DNA of 64,000 bases, taken from assembly GCA_020638905.1 (NCBI GenBank), contig JACKHP010000007.1, positions 62,001 through 126,000 of the forward strand, written 5' to 3'. Source of the DNA: Planctomycetota bacterium. GTDB taxonomy: Bacteria; Planctomycetota; B15-G4. Within the stretch, counting starts at the first letter, position 1. Every line of letters starts with the position of its first letter. Position numbers and translations under genes: made by a program. Under the pieces are notes generated by a model that saw nothing but the letters and a program-made list of their open reading frames with translations, was not told the DNA's origin and did not search any database. Shown here one piece after another: positions 9,521-18,053 of this stretch.

Positions 9521-11035
9521 CTACCCGCCGAACAACCCGGCGCCCTCAGTCCAGCGCTTCACGTACTCTCTGACGCGCACCTTGCGCGCGGTGTTCTCGG
9601 AGCTCATGTAGCGGATCGTGCCGTACACCGGACGCTCGGGGCCCCACGCGCGGTCGTAGCGTCCGAGGCACCACATGATGCCGGTCACGCTGTTCGGGTC
9701 GCGGCCGTCGAGGGCGTAGCGGTTGTTGAGCTCGAACAGGATCTCCAGCGCGGCGCGCGGGTGCTCCGTCCACTCGAGCACCTTCTTGCCCCACAGCATG
9801 CGCAGGTAGTTGTGGATCACGCCGGTCTCTCGCAGTTGCGCCTGGGCGGCGTTCCAGAGCGGGTCGTGGGTGGTGCCGCGGTCGAACGTGTCGAGGTCGT
9901 AGACGTGCTCGCGCGGGTCGTTCGCGTGGAGCTCGAGCGTGGCGCGCGCCCAGGGCGGCAGCGTCTCGTAGCGCTCGCAGTCGGGCACGAGGCGCGCCAT
10001 GTTGAAGCCGAGTTCGCGCCAGGTCACGAGCTCGTCGAGGAAGCCCTCGGCCTCGGTCGACATCTTCCACCAGCCGGCGCGGGCGCCGTTGCCGCCGGGA
10101 GTGAGTGCGGCGGGTGTCCAGTCTTCGCGGCGGGCGACGGCGTCGAGCACGGCGTGCACCGAGACGTGGCCGAAGTGCAGGTACGGCGAGAGGCCCGACG
10201 TCGCGTCGGCCTCGGGTTGGTTGCGTTCGGTGCCGTAGCGCGACAGGCGCTCCGACAGGAACCGTCCCAGCACCTCGTCGGCCGCGCGGAAGCCGCCGCG
10301 CACGCCGTCGACGGCGCGCACGGCGTGGTCGATCGGCAACGCCGCGAGTCCGTCGTCGGCGAGCAGCGCGTCGAGGTCGGCGGACGGCCAGCGCGACGCG
10401 ATCGCGCGCGGCACCTCGATCGGCGCGGGCAGCGTGCGTTCCGCGAGCGGGTCGGGCAGCGGCTGGACGGCGAGGTGCGCCGGCAGCTCGGCCTGCAACA
10501 CGCGCCGCAGCGCGTGCGCCGTGGGAAACACGCGCTCGGTGGCGCGCATCGGCAGCAGTCCGTTGCCGTCGACGGCCTCGAGCCGCACGGGGAGGCGGGC
10601 GCCCGCCGCAGCGACCATGCGCGGCAGGAAGAACCCGGGGAAGTCGTCGGTCACCACCGCGCACGCGTCCGCGGCGAGCGCTTCGAGCAGTCCCCGGCCG
10701 GCGCCGGGCTCGGGCTCGACGTACGGGACGTAGGTCACCGGCGCCCCGGCGAAGGCCTCGACGTGGTCGCGCATGCCCTCCAGCACGAAGCGGTGGATGC
10801 GCTCGCTGGCCCAGCGGTATCCGCAGCGCAGCGGCTCGAGCACCACGAGCGGACGGTCGAGCTCCTCGGCCAGGCGCACCGCGCGTTGCAGCGCGAAGTT
10901 CCAGGTCGGACGGCGCGCGGCGATCATCCAGTGGACGACGTACGCGCCGTCCTTGCGCACGGGCGCGTCGTTCACGCGGCGCAGGCGCAACGCGGCCGAG
11001 GGCGAGGCGGAGGCGGCGTCTCGTTCAGCGGACAT
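9521..11035 (-). CDS. phr: Class II deoxyribodipyrimidine photolyase
   Basis: 504 residues from an ATG at 11035. The N-terminus shows the class II photolyase alpha/beta domain (VVHWMIAARRPTWNFALQRA) and the region RCGYRWASERIHRFVLEGM. The C-terminal FAD domain has the expected Trp-rich helices (AGWWKMSTEAEGFLDELVTW and MLWGKKVLEW). The enzyme uses FAD and light to split cyclobutane pyrimidine dimers in DNA. It is the last gene of a six-gene minus-strand string in which every junction overlaps; its start overlaps the DUF2878 gene by 11 bases. Photolyase at the end of a lipid-modification operon is a recurrent arrangement in light-induced gene sets of Proteobacteria, which supports a photo-oxidative stress role here. 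Confidence 0.88.
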   Translation of the reverse strand: MSAERDAASASPSAALRLRRVNDAPVRKDGAYVVHWMIAARRPTWNFALQRAVRLAEELDRPLVVLEPLRCGYRWASERIHRFVLEGMRDHVEAFAGAPVTYVPYVEPEPGAGRGLLEALAADACAVVTDDFPGFFLPRMVAAAGARLPVRLEAVDGNGLLPMRATERVFPTAHALRRVLQAELPAHLAVQPLPDPLAERTLPAPIEVPRAIASRWPSADLDALLADDGLAALPIDHAVRAVDGVRGGFRAADEVLGRFLSERLSRYGTERNQPEADATSGLSPYLHFGHVSVHAVLDAVARREDWTPAALTPGGNGARAGWWKMSTEAEGFLDELVTWRELGFNMARLVPDCERYETLPPWARATLELHANDPREHVYDLDTFDRGTTHDPLWNAAQAQLRETGVIHNYLRMLWGKKVLEWTEHPRAALEILFELNNRYALDGRDPNSVTGIMWCLGRYDRAWGPERPVYGTIRYMSSENTARKVRVREYVKRWTEGAGLFGG

Positions 11036-11627
11036 GCGGCGTCCCGTCGCGGGTGTCGGTGGCGTCGCCGTCGGACGAGGGATCGAGCCTGCGCGATAGC
11101 GCGAGCGTGAGCGGCAGGCTCACGCACCAGACGAGTCCGGTCGACGCGAGCGCGAGCGCGCGCGGCGTCCCGAACGAGAGCGCGCCGAGCGACGCGGCCG
11201 ACAGGTACGAGAGCGGCGAGCCGACCAGTCCGAGCAGCGCGGCCAGCCTCAGCCGCGTGCGCAGACGTCGCAGGACGAGGTCGAAGGTCGCGCCGAACGC
11301 GACCCACAGCGCGAGCATCCAGAGCGGCAGGCCGAGCCAGGGTGACGCCGCGCCGCGCAGGTGCAGCGCACCGACGCGCGTCAGCAAGGCGTCGCCCAGG
11401 CAGCCCACCGCGGCCACGACGAGCACGCGCCCGAGCGTGGCCCCTGCGGGACGCACGAGCACCAGGTGCAGCGCCAGGAACTCGAGCGCGGCCAGCGGCG
11501 CCGCGAGCGGCACGTCGTGCGCCGCGCCCAGCACGCACGCGAACCACGCGCCCTGGAACAGCGCCGCCTCGAGCAGCAGCGTCGGCGTCGACGTCCGTGA
11601 CGGAGGGGCGACGTCCACCGCCGTCAC
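11025..11627 (-). CDS. DUF2878 integral membrane protein
   Basis: 200 residues, starting with a GTG at 11627 that overlaps the stop of the upstream methyltransferase (GTGA). Five to six hydrophobic segments cover most of the length, and the LLLEAALFQGAWFACVLGA start plus the GDALLTRVGAL segment match DUF2878. The family has no established reaction; it is regularly found next to CFA-like methyltransferases, DUF1365 proteins and photolyases. It would sit in the cytoplasmic membrane. Position and coupling imply it works with the lipid-modifying enzymes of this operon. Confidence 0.75.
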   Translation of the reverse strand: MTAVDVAPPSRTSTPTLLLEAALFQGAWFACVLGAAHDVPLAAPLAALEFLALHLVLVRPAGATLGRVLVVAAVGCLGDALLTRVGALHLRGAASPWLGLPLWMLALWVAFGATFDLVLRRLRTRLRLAALLGLVGSPLSYLSAASLGALSFGTPRALALASTGLVWCVSLPLTLALSRRLDPSSDGDATDTRDGTPHVR

Positions 11628-12982
11628 CGCGCGCCCTCACCGGACGGGCGTCCGCCCAGGGCCTCGCGCGCAGGCAGGATCGGGTCGCGGCGGTTCAACG
11701 GCTTGGCGAGCACGAGCTGCGAGACGCCGATGAAGCGCTCGGCGAAGCCCCCCTCGCAGTACGCGAGGTAGTAGTCCCAGAGCCGCAGGAAGCGTTCGTC
11801 GCGCCCGGTGGACAGCACGCGCTCGCGGTTGTCGTGAAGCGTCTCGCGCCACGCGCCGAGCGTGCGCGCGTAGTGCGGCGTCATGTCCTCGAGGTGCACG
11901 AGGCGCATGTCGGTGCGCTGGGCCATCGCGTCGCAGATCGCCGTCACCGACGGGATGAAGCTGCCCGGGAAGACGTGGCGCTTGATGAAGTCGACCTCGC
12001 GCGCCGCGCGCTCGAACTCGCGGTCGAGGATGTGGATCGCCTGCAGTGCGAAGAGGCCGTCGGCGGCCAGCAGGCGCGAGCAGGTCTCCATCCAGGTGGG
12101 CAGGAATTCCCTGCCGACGGCTTCGATCATCTCGACAGAGACCAGGCGGTCGTAGCGGCCGCGCAGGTCGCGGTAGTCCTCGAGCAGCACCGTGACGCGG
12201 TCGGACAGGCCGGCGCGCGCCACGCGCTCGACGGCCAGCGCGTGCTGCTCCTGCGAGATCGTGGTCGTCGTGACGCGGCAGCCGTACGTCGCCGCCGCGT
12301 GGATCGCCATGCTGCCCCAGCCCGTCCCGATCTCGAGCAGGTGGTGCTGCGGACGCAGGTCGAGCTTGCGGCACAGCCGGTCGAGCTTGGCCAGCGAGGC
12401 CTCGCGCATCGTGGCGCCCGCGTGCTCGAACACGCCGGCGCTGTAGGTCAGCGTCTCGTCGAGGAACAGCTCGAAGAAGTCGTTGCCGAGATCGTAGTGC
12501 GCGGCGATGTTGCGCCGGCTGCCCTGCTTCGTGTTGCGGCGCATGCGCGCCCAGAGCGCGCGCAGCGGCGAGGCGAGCCGGGCCAGGCCGCCCTCGACGG
12601 CGTCGAGCACCGAGCGGTTGCGCACGAAGAGGCGTACCAGCGCGACGAGGTCGTCGGACGTCCAGGACGCGTCGAGGTACGACTCGGCGGCGCCCAGCGA
12701 GCCGCCGGCCAGCATGTCGGCGTAGAACGCGGGATCGACGACGCGCAGCGCGGCGTCGGGCGCTGGCGGCAGACGCGAGGCGTCGCCGAGTCCGTCCTCG
12801 GTGGGGCCGAGGCGGCCGCGCAGCACGATCTTCTCGCCGCTCCACGCCTCGTGGATCTCGAGCGAGCCCACGGCGAGGGTCGCGAGACGCGCCAGCACGA
12901 GCGTGCGCGCGACGCGTTCGACGGCGCTCGGCGCGCGTGCCGCCGCGACCGTGCGCGCGGCGAGGGTGGTCGACGGGGTCAT
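11624..12982 (-). CDS. Cyclopropane-fatty-acid-synthase-like methyltransferase
   Basis: 452 residues, ATG at 12982 overlapping the DUF1365 stop as ATGA. The N-terminal part is the lipid-binding domain; the second part is a Rossmann SAM domain with LLEIGTGWGSMAIHAA as the SAM loop and SVEMIEAVG after it. The C-terminus (YCEGGFAERFIGVSQLVLAKP) is typical of the CFA synthase family. Such enzymes methylate or cyclopropanate unsaturated acyl chains of membrane phospholipids. Relatives clustered with FAD oxidoreductases and DUF1365 make methylated, cyclopropane or furan fatty acids. A second member of the family is encoded on the other strand at 17031, so two successive methyl additions, or two substrates, are possible. 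Confidence 0.87.
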   Translation of the reverse strand: MTPSTTLAARTVAAARAPSAVERVARTLVLARLATLAVGSLEIHEAWSGEKIVLRGRLGPTEDGLGDASRLPPAPDAALRVVDPAFYADMLAGGSLGAAESYLDASWTSDDLVALVRLFVRNRSVLDAVEGGLARLASPLRALWARMRRNTKQGSRRNIAAHYDLGNDFFELFLDETLTYSAGVFEHAGATMREASLAKLDRLCRKLDLRPQHHLLEIGTGWGSMAIHAAATYGCRVTTTTISQEQHALAVERVARAGLSDRVTVLLEDYRDLRGRYDRLVSVEMIEAVGREFLPTWMETCSRLLAADGLFALQAIHILDREFERAAREVDFIKRHVFPGSFIPSVTAICDAMAQRTDMRLVHLEDMTPHYARTLGAWRETLHDNRERVLSTGRDERFLRLWDYYLAYCEGGFAERFIGVSQLVLAKPLNRRDPILPAREALGGRPSGEGAR

Positions 12983-13791
12983 CGCGGAGCTCCTGCGTCG
13001 CGGGACGGTGCGCGCACGGCGGGCGACTCGTCGTCGACGCGTGCGGCCTTCGAAGGGTGCGTGAAGAACGGCGTGCGCTTGATCCAGAGCAGCGCGGCGT
13101 GCACGTAGATGGCGAGCAGCACCTCGGCCGCGGCCCACGGATGGCGCAGCAGGCAGCCGGCCAGGCTGCGTCCGGTCAGCGGCTCGCGCTCCAGGCGCAG
13201 CGTGGCGTCGAAGACGCTCTCGTCGGCCTCGAGGTTCTCCATGTGCACGAAGAGCTCGTCGCCGGGCGTGCCGACGGTCCAGTCGTAGTCCTGCTGCATC
13301 GGCATGAAGGGCGAGACGTGGAAGGCCTTCGCGAAGCGGCGGTGCAGCGCCGAGGTGCGTTCGCCGGGGGTGCGCGCGAGCACGTAGCGGTGGCGCTCTC
13401 CCCAGGGCGTGTTCGTGATCTCGGCCACCACCGCGGCCAGCGTGCGTCCGTCGGGCTCGAAGCAGTAGTAGAACGACACGGGATGGAACGAGACGCCGAG
13501 CGTGCGCAGGTGCGTGAGCAGGCGCACCGGACCCGACGGGGCGCGTCCGGTCTCGGCGGCCACGACCGCGCGCACCTCGTCGGCCAGCGGACGCGACGGA
13601 TCGCCGAGGAAGTCGGCGCGCCGGAACGAGACCACGTTGCGGCGCTCGACCGACCACAGCAGGCGTCCCGCGAACACGTGCTCGAGCTCGTCGAGGTCGA
13701 GGTAGAGCAGCGTGAGCCGCCTGCGGAATGCGTGCGGACGCGGCGAACGCCGCCGATGGCGCACCCAGCCCCGGTACAGCGCGCTCTCCAT
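12979..13791 (-). CDS. DUF1365 protein
   Basis: 270 residues; ATG at 13791, the adenine of which is also the last base of the preceding gene's TGA. The sequence matches DUF1365: LYRGWVRHRR at the start, the core VSFHPVSFYYCFEPDG, then ITNTPWGERHRYVL and KAFHVSPFMPM. The family is almost always encoded between an FAD-dependent amine-oxidase-like protein and a CFA-like methyltransferase, exactly as here, and is thought to act on lipids; no reaction is proven to my knowledge. There is no signal peptide. Its coupling to both neighbours argues for a stable complex or a strict stoichiometry. Confidence 0.86.
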   Translation of the reverse strand: MESALYRGWVRHRRRSPRPHAFRRRLTLLYLDLDELEHVFAGRLLWSVERRNVVSFRRADFLGDPSRPLADEVRAVVAAETGRAPSGPVRLLTHLRTLGVSFHPVSFYYCFEPDGRTLAAVVAEITNTPWGERHRYVLARTPGERTSALHRRFAKAFHVSPFMPMQQDYDWTVGTPGDELFVHMENLEADESVFDATLRLEREPLTGRSLAGCLLRHPWAAAEVLLAIYVHAALLWIKRTPFFTHPSKAARVDDESPAVRAPSRDAGAPR

Positions 13792-15080
13792 CAGTGCACC
13801 GCCAGCGCGTCGTCGCGGCGGACGGCGTCGGCCCCGCGCGCGAGGCGCTCGAGCTGCGCGAGCGCGGTCACGGCGCTGCGATGGCCGTCCTCGTGGAAGC
13901 CGTAGCCCCAGTACGCGCCGCAGTAGAACGTGCGCCGCACGCCGCTGATCTCGGCGTGCCGGCGCTGGGCGGCGAGCGCCGCGGGCGTGAACACGGGATG
14001 GTGGTACGTGATGCGTCGCAGCACGCGCGTCGGGTCGATGTCCTCGACGTGGTTGAGCGTGACTAGGAAGCGCACCTCGGCGTCGAGGCCCTGCAGCGCG
14101 TTCATGTCGTACGTCACGGCCACGCGCTCGTCGTCGCGCGACGTGACGTGGTAGTTCCAGGCGGCCCAGGCCTTGCGTGCGCGGGGGAGCATGCGCTCGT
14201 CGGTGTGCACCACGGCCTCGTTGCGCTGGTAGCCGATGGCGCCCAGCACCGCGCGCTCGGACGCGCTCGGGTCGGCCAGCATCGCGAGCGCCTGGTCGCT
14301 GTGGACGGCGATCACCACCGCGTCGAAGCGCTCGGGCGCGTCGCCGCGCACCGTGACCTCGACGCCGTCGGCGAGCCGCCGCACGGCGTCCACCGGCGAC
14401 GAGCTGCGGATGCGCTCGCGGAACGGCCGCACGAGCGCCTCGACGTAGCTCCGCGAACCGCCCTCGACGACGCGCCATTGCGGGCGCTCGTCGACCGAGA
14501 GCATGCCGTGGTTCTCGAAGAAGCGCACGAACGCCCGGGCCGGGAAGGCGCGCATGCCGACCGTGCCGGACGACCAGATCGCGGCGCCCATCGGCAGGAT
14601 GTACTGCTCGAGGAAGGCGCGCGACCAGCGTCCGCGGTCGAGGTATTCGCCCAGCGTGAGCCCGTCGTCCTCGCCCTCGAGCAGCTCGCGCGCCTGCCGG
14701 TTGAAGCGCAGGATGTCGGCGATCATGCGCAGGAACGTCGGACGCAGCAGGTTGCGGCGCTGGGCGAAGAGCGTGTCGAGCGAGTGGCCGTTGTACTCGA
14801 GGCCGGTGCGTTCGTCGCGCACGCTGAAGCTCATCGTGCTCGGCCGGCTGGCCACGCCCAGCTCGTCGAGCAGCGCGCAGAATCCGGGGTAGGTGCGCTC
14901 GTTGAACACGATGAAGCCGGTGTCGACCGCGTGGCTGCGTCCGCCGGTGCGCAGGTCGAGCGTGTTCACGTGGCCGCCGATGCGGTCATCGGCCTCGAAG
15001 ACGGTGAGGTCGTGCTCGGGATGCAGGCGGTGCGCCGCCACGAGTCCCGAGACGCCCGTGCCCACGACGGCGATCTTCAT
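13791..15080 (-). CDS. FAD-dependent oxidoreductase, amine-oxidase fold
   Basis: 429 residues, ATG at 15080 overlapping the desaturase stop (ATGA). The dinucleotide-binding motif is at the very N-terminus (VVGTGVSGLVAAHRL, then FEADDRIGGH), which fixes the start. The segment VDTGFIVFNERTYPGF is a hallmark of the subfamily found in CFA/DUF1365 clusters. It most likely oxidises or desaturates an acyl chain attached to a phospholipid. Members of similar clusters take part in making methylated and furan fatty acids in Alphaproteobacteria; whether that product is made here is inference. A more distant homologue is encoded at 32973-34274. Confidence 0.86.
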   Translation of the reverse strand: MKIAVVGTGVSGLVAAHRLHPEHDLTVFEADDRIGGHVNTLDLRTGGRSHAVDTGFIVFNERTYPGFCALLDELGVASRPSTMSFSVRDERTGLEYNGHSLDTLFAQRRNLLRPTFLRMIADILRFNRQARELLEGEDDGLTLGEYLDRGRWSRAFLEQYILPMGAAIWSSGTVGMRAFPARAFVRFFENHGMLSVDERPQWRVVEGGSRSYVEALVRPFRERIRSSSPVDAVRRLADGVEVTVRGDAPERFDAVVIAVHSDQALAMLADPSASERAVLGAIGYQRNEAVVHTDERMLPRARKAWAAWNYHVTSRDDERVAVTYDMNALQGLDAEVRFLVTLNHVEDIDPTRVLRRITYHHPVFTPAALAAQRRHAEISGVRRTFYCGAYWGYGFHEDGHRSAVTALAQLERLARGADAVRRDDALAVH

Positions 15081-16033
15081 GCGTCGTCTCCCTCGCGACG
15101 GCCGCGCAGCAGCGCGCGCGGGACGGGACGCAGGTCCCAGACGAGACCGAACGCGGCCAGGCCGCGCAGCACGAGCCAGGTCACGTCGAGCTCCCACCAG
15201 CGGAAGCCCTGGCGCACCGAGTGCGGATGGTGATGGTGGTTGTTGTGCCAGCCCTCGCCGAGGGTCAGCAGCGCGAGCAGCGCGTTGTTGCGGCTGTCGT
15301 CGGGCGTCGCCCAGCGGCGCGTCCCCCAGCGGTGGGCAAGGCTGTTGATGGTGAACGTCGCGTGGTAGAGCACGACGGTCGAGAGGCAGCCCCAGACGAG
15401 CATCTGCGCGCCGGACGTGCCGAGGTCGGGGGCGTAGGCGGCGAGCAGCGCGCCCGAGGCGTAGAGCAGCGCGCCGAGCAGCACGGGCACGAGCCCGTCG
15501 TAACGGTCGAGCAGCACGAGTTCGCGGTGGCGCGCGAGGTCGGGCACGAGCTCGGTGGCCGTGCGGAAGTTGCCGCGCGTGCCGAACCAGCCCACGTGGC
15601 TCCAGAAGAGTCCGCGGCGGCCGGGCGAGTGCGGGTCGGCGGGCGAGTCCGAGTCGCGGTGGTGGCGGCGGTGGTGCGCGGCCCACCACAGCGGGCCGCG
15701 CTGGGCGCTCGCGTTGGCCAGCACGGCGAGCGCGAACTGTCCGGCGCGGGAGGTGCGGAAGGCGCGGTGCGAGAAGTAGCGGTGGTAGCCGGCGGTGATG
15801 CCGAACATGCGCACGAGGTAGAGCGCCACCGCGGTCCAGACGGCGACCGGGCTCCATCCCACCCAGGGCACGAGCAGGCAGGCGGCGTGCAGCAGGAGGA
15901 AGGGCGTGATGCGCAGCCACTCGATGCGCTCGTCGCCGGCGCCGTCCTCGCCGTACGGACGGTCGGTGCCGCCCGCGAACCACGAGCGCAGGAGCGCGGT
16001 GAGCCGACTGGGCTGGGCGTCGGAGGCGGCCAA
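15077..16033 (-). CDS. Acyl (delta-9 type) fatty acid desaturase
   Basis: 318 residues from a TTG at 16033. No ATG or GTG lies at a sensible place, and the TTG is preceded by an AGGG stretch at good spacing, so I take it as the start with moderate confidence. The three histidine clusters of membrane di-iron desaturases are present: HRYFSHR, HRRHH and a final HNNHHHHP, between four hydrophobic segments. It should introduce a cis double bond into acyl chains in the cytoplasmic membrane, using O2 and an electron donor. As first gene of the operon it can supply the unsaturated substrate that the CFA-like methyltransferases need. A 13-bp inverted repeat lies 52 bases upstream. Confidence 0.84.
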   Translation of the reverse strand: MAASDAQPSRLTALLRSWFAGGTDRPYGEDGAGDERIEWLRITPFLLLHAACLLVPWVGWSPVAVWTAVALYLVRMFGITAGYHRYFSHRAFRTSRAGQFALAVLANASAQRGPLWWAAHHRRHHRDSDSPADPHSPGRRGLFWSHVGWFGTRGNFRTATELVPDLARHRELVLLDRYDGLVPVLLGALLYASGALLAAYAPDLGTSGAQMLVWGCLSTVVLYHATFTINSLAHRWGTRRWATPDDSRNNALLALLTLGEGWHNNHHHHPHSVRQGFRWWELDVTWLVLRGLAAFGLVWDLRPVPRALLRGRREGDDA

Positions 16034-16084
16034 GGGACCCTCGTCCGGGAGGCGGGAGATGCGTCCCGATTTCGCAGCGACGCG

Positions 16085-16153
16085 GCCCGCGGATGCATGA
16101 CGAATCGCGGTCGACGCGGCCTCGACGCACGTTGCGCGCGCTGCATCCGCGGG
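16085..16153. repeat. 13-bp inverted repeat between divergent operons
   Basis: GCCCGCGGATGCA at 16085-16097 is repeated as its exact reverse complement at 16142-16154, 44 bases apart. It sits in the only gap (16034-16197) between the two divergent lipid operons, so it could be a pair of operator half-sites or a cruciform. The regulator is not encoded nearby. Confidence 0.6.
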
Positions 16154-16197
16154 CGCCCCGAGCGACGAAGACCCGTCTTCCCGCCCCGCGAGCCGCC

Positions 16198-17034
16198 ATG
16201 CCCGTCCTCGACGTCCAACTCCTGCTGCTCGGCTGGGCGGCCTCGGTCGTCTTCCTGCTGGCGATGTGGATCGTCCAGCGGCGCACCCTCGACGCGGGCA
16301 TCTCCGACGTGGGCTGGGCGCTCTCGCTGGCGGGCATGGCGATCGCTGCGGCGCTGCTCGGTGACGGCGGACTCGGACCGCGCGTGCTCGTCGGCGTCCT
16401 GGGCGGCGTCTGGGGCCTGCGGCTCGGCCTGCACCTGGTGTTCGACCGCGTCCTCGGGCACTCGGAAGACGGGCGCTACCGCTATCTGCGCGAGCACTGG
16501 GGCGCCGCGGCGCAGCGCAAGTTCTTCGGCTTCTTCCAGCTCCAGGCGTTCGTGGCCGCGGTGCTCTCGATCCCGTTCCTCGTGGCGGTGCGCGCGCCGT
16601 CCGACGCGCTGACGGGCTGGCACGTCGCGGGACTGCTCGTGTTCGCGGCGGGCAAGACCTTCGAGATCGTCGCCGACCGCCAGCTCGCGCGCTTCCGCGC
16701 CGAGCCCTCGAACCGCGGGCACACGTGCCGCGTCGGGCTGTGGCGCCTCTCGCGCCATCCCAACTACTTCGGCGAGTGGATCCTGTGGTGGGGCTTCGCG
16801 CTCGTCGCCTGGCCCGCGCCGGGCGGGGCGTGGGCACTGCTCGCGCCGCTCGCGATGTACCTGATGATCACGCGCGTCTCGGGCATCCCGTACACCGAGG
16901 CCCAGGCGCTACGCTCGCGCGGGGACGACTACCGCCGCTACCAGCGCGAGACGAACGCCTTCTTCCCCTGGCCGCGAGCCGCGTCGCGCGACGCCGCCGC
17001 CCCCTCCGACCGTCCCCTGGGAGACGTCCGATGA
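16198..17034 (+). CDS. DUF1295 membrane protein, steroid-reductase-like
   Basis: 278 residues; ATG at 16198. Hydrophobic helices alternate with the family signatures: ISDVGWALSLAG near the N-terminus, KTFEIVADRQLARFR, and the C-terminal block GLWRLSRHPNYFGEWILWWGFAL followed by RYQRETNAFFPW. DUF1295 is related to 3-oxo-5-alpha-steroid 4-dehydrogenases and isoprenylcysteine methyltransferases, which use NADPH or SAM on membrane lipids. In other bacteria the gene travels with CFA-like methyltransferases and DUF1365. It is the first gene of the plus-strand string and overlaps the next gene as ATGA. A reductase role on an acyl or polyprenyl chain is inference. Confidence 0.82.
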   Translation: MPVLDVQLLLLGWAASVVFLLAMWIVQRRTLDAGISDVGWALSLAGMAIAAALLGDGGLGPRVLVGVLGGVWGLRLGLHLVFDRVLGHSEDGRYRYLREHWGAAAQRKFFGFFQLQAFVAAVLSIPFLVAVRAPSDALTGWHVAGLLVFAAGKTFEIVADRQLARFRAEPSNRGHTCRVGLWRLSRHPNYFGEWILWWGFALVAWPAPGGAWALLAPLAMYLMITRVSGIPYTEAQALRSRGDDYRRYQRETNAFFPWPRAASRDAAAPSDRPLGDVR

Positions 17035-18053
17035 CCGCGACCTGGCTGCTCGACCGCGACCTTCTGCCCGACCCGCTCGTGCGTTTCGGCATCCGCCGGC
17101 TGCTGCGCCGGCGCCTGCGGGACGAGGACGTGCCCGACGACGCCGCGCGCGAGCGCAAGGAACGCGCCTGGGCCGACGCGCTGCGGACGAGCGACATCGC
17201 GCTCGAGACGGAGGCCGCCAACGCGCAGCACTACGAGGTCCCGGCCGAGCTGTACCGGCTCGTGCTCGGCAAGCGCCTCAAGTACAGCTCGGGCCTGTGG
17301 GAGGACGGCGACGACCTCGACGCCGCCGAGGAACGCATGCTGGCGCTGACCACCGAGCGCGGCGGCCTCGTCGACGGCATGCACGTGCTCGACCTGGGCT
17401 GCGGCTGGGGCTCGCTCTCGCTCTGGATCGCCGAGCGCTTCCCGGATTGCCGCGTGCTGGCGGTCAGCAACTCGGGCAGTCAGCGCGCGTTCATCGAGGC
17501 GCGCTGCCGTGAACGCGGCTTCTCCAACGTCGACGTCGTCACGGCCGACGCGAACCGCTTCGACACCGAGCGCCGCTTCGACCGCGTCTTCTCGGTCGAG
17601 ATGTTCGAGCACGTGCGCAACTACGAGCGCCTCATGCGCCGCATCGCGGGCCTGCTGCGTGACGACGGACGGCTCTTCGTGCACATCTTCACCCACGAGC
17701 GCTTCAGCTACCCCTTCGAGACCGAGGGCGAGCACAACTGGATGGGCCGCCACTTCTTCACCGGCGGCCAGATGCCCAGCGAGGACCTGCTGCTGCGCTT
17801 CCAGGACGACCTGCGGCTCGAGACCCGCTGGCGCGTCGACGGACGGCACTACAGCCGCACCGCCGAGGCCTGGCTGCGGAACTTCGACGCGCGTCGCGAC
17901 GAGGTCGACGCGGTGCTGCGCGACACGTACGGCGCCGACGCGAAGCGCATGGGCGTCTACTGGCGCGTGTTCTTCATGGCCTGCGCCGAGCTGTGGGGCT
18001 TCCGCGACGGACGCGAGTGGTTCGTCACGCACTACCTGTTCGGCAAGCGGTGA
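17031..18053 (+). CDS. Second CFA-synthase-like methyltransferase
   Basis: 340 residues; ATG at 17031 within the stop of the DUF1295 gene. The SAM-binding loop HVLDLGCGWGSLSLWIAER and the following FSVEMFEHVRNYE place it in the cyclopropane-fatty-acid-synthase superfamily. It lacks the long N-terminal lipid-binding domain of the 452-residue paralogue at 11624-12982 and is closer to the shorter SAM methyltransferases, with family segments HNWMGRHFFTGGQMPS and YWRVFFMACAELWGF. A small-molecule methyltransferase such as the coclaurine N-methyltransferase group is a possible alternative. The context between DUF1295 and the divergent operon supports an acyl or polar-lipid substrate. Confidence 0.84.
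   Translation: MTATWLLDRDLLPDPLVRFGIRRLLRRRLRDEDVPDDAARERKERAWADALRTSDIALETEAANAQHYEVPAELYRLVLGKRLKYSSGLWEDGDDLDAAEERMLALTTERGGLVDGMHVLDLGCGWGSLSLWIAERFPDCRVLAVSNSGSQRAFIEARCRERGFSNVDVVTADANRFDTERRFDRVFSVEMFEHVRNYERLMRRIAGLLRDDGRLFVHIFTHERFSYPFETEGEHNWMGRHFFTGGQMPSEDLLLRFQDDLRLETRWRVDGRHYSRTAEAWLRNFDARRDEVDAVLRDTYGADAKRMGVYWRVFFMACAELWGFRDGREWFVTHYLFGKR

Noticed and set aside
16098..16141. Small gene within the inverted-repeat spacer
   Set aside because: Only 44 bases; short frames here have no start with ribosome site.
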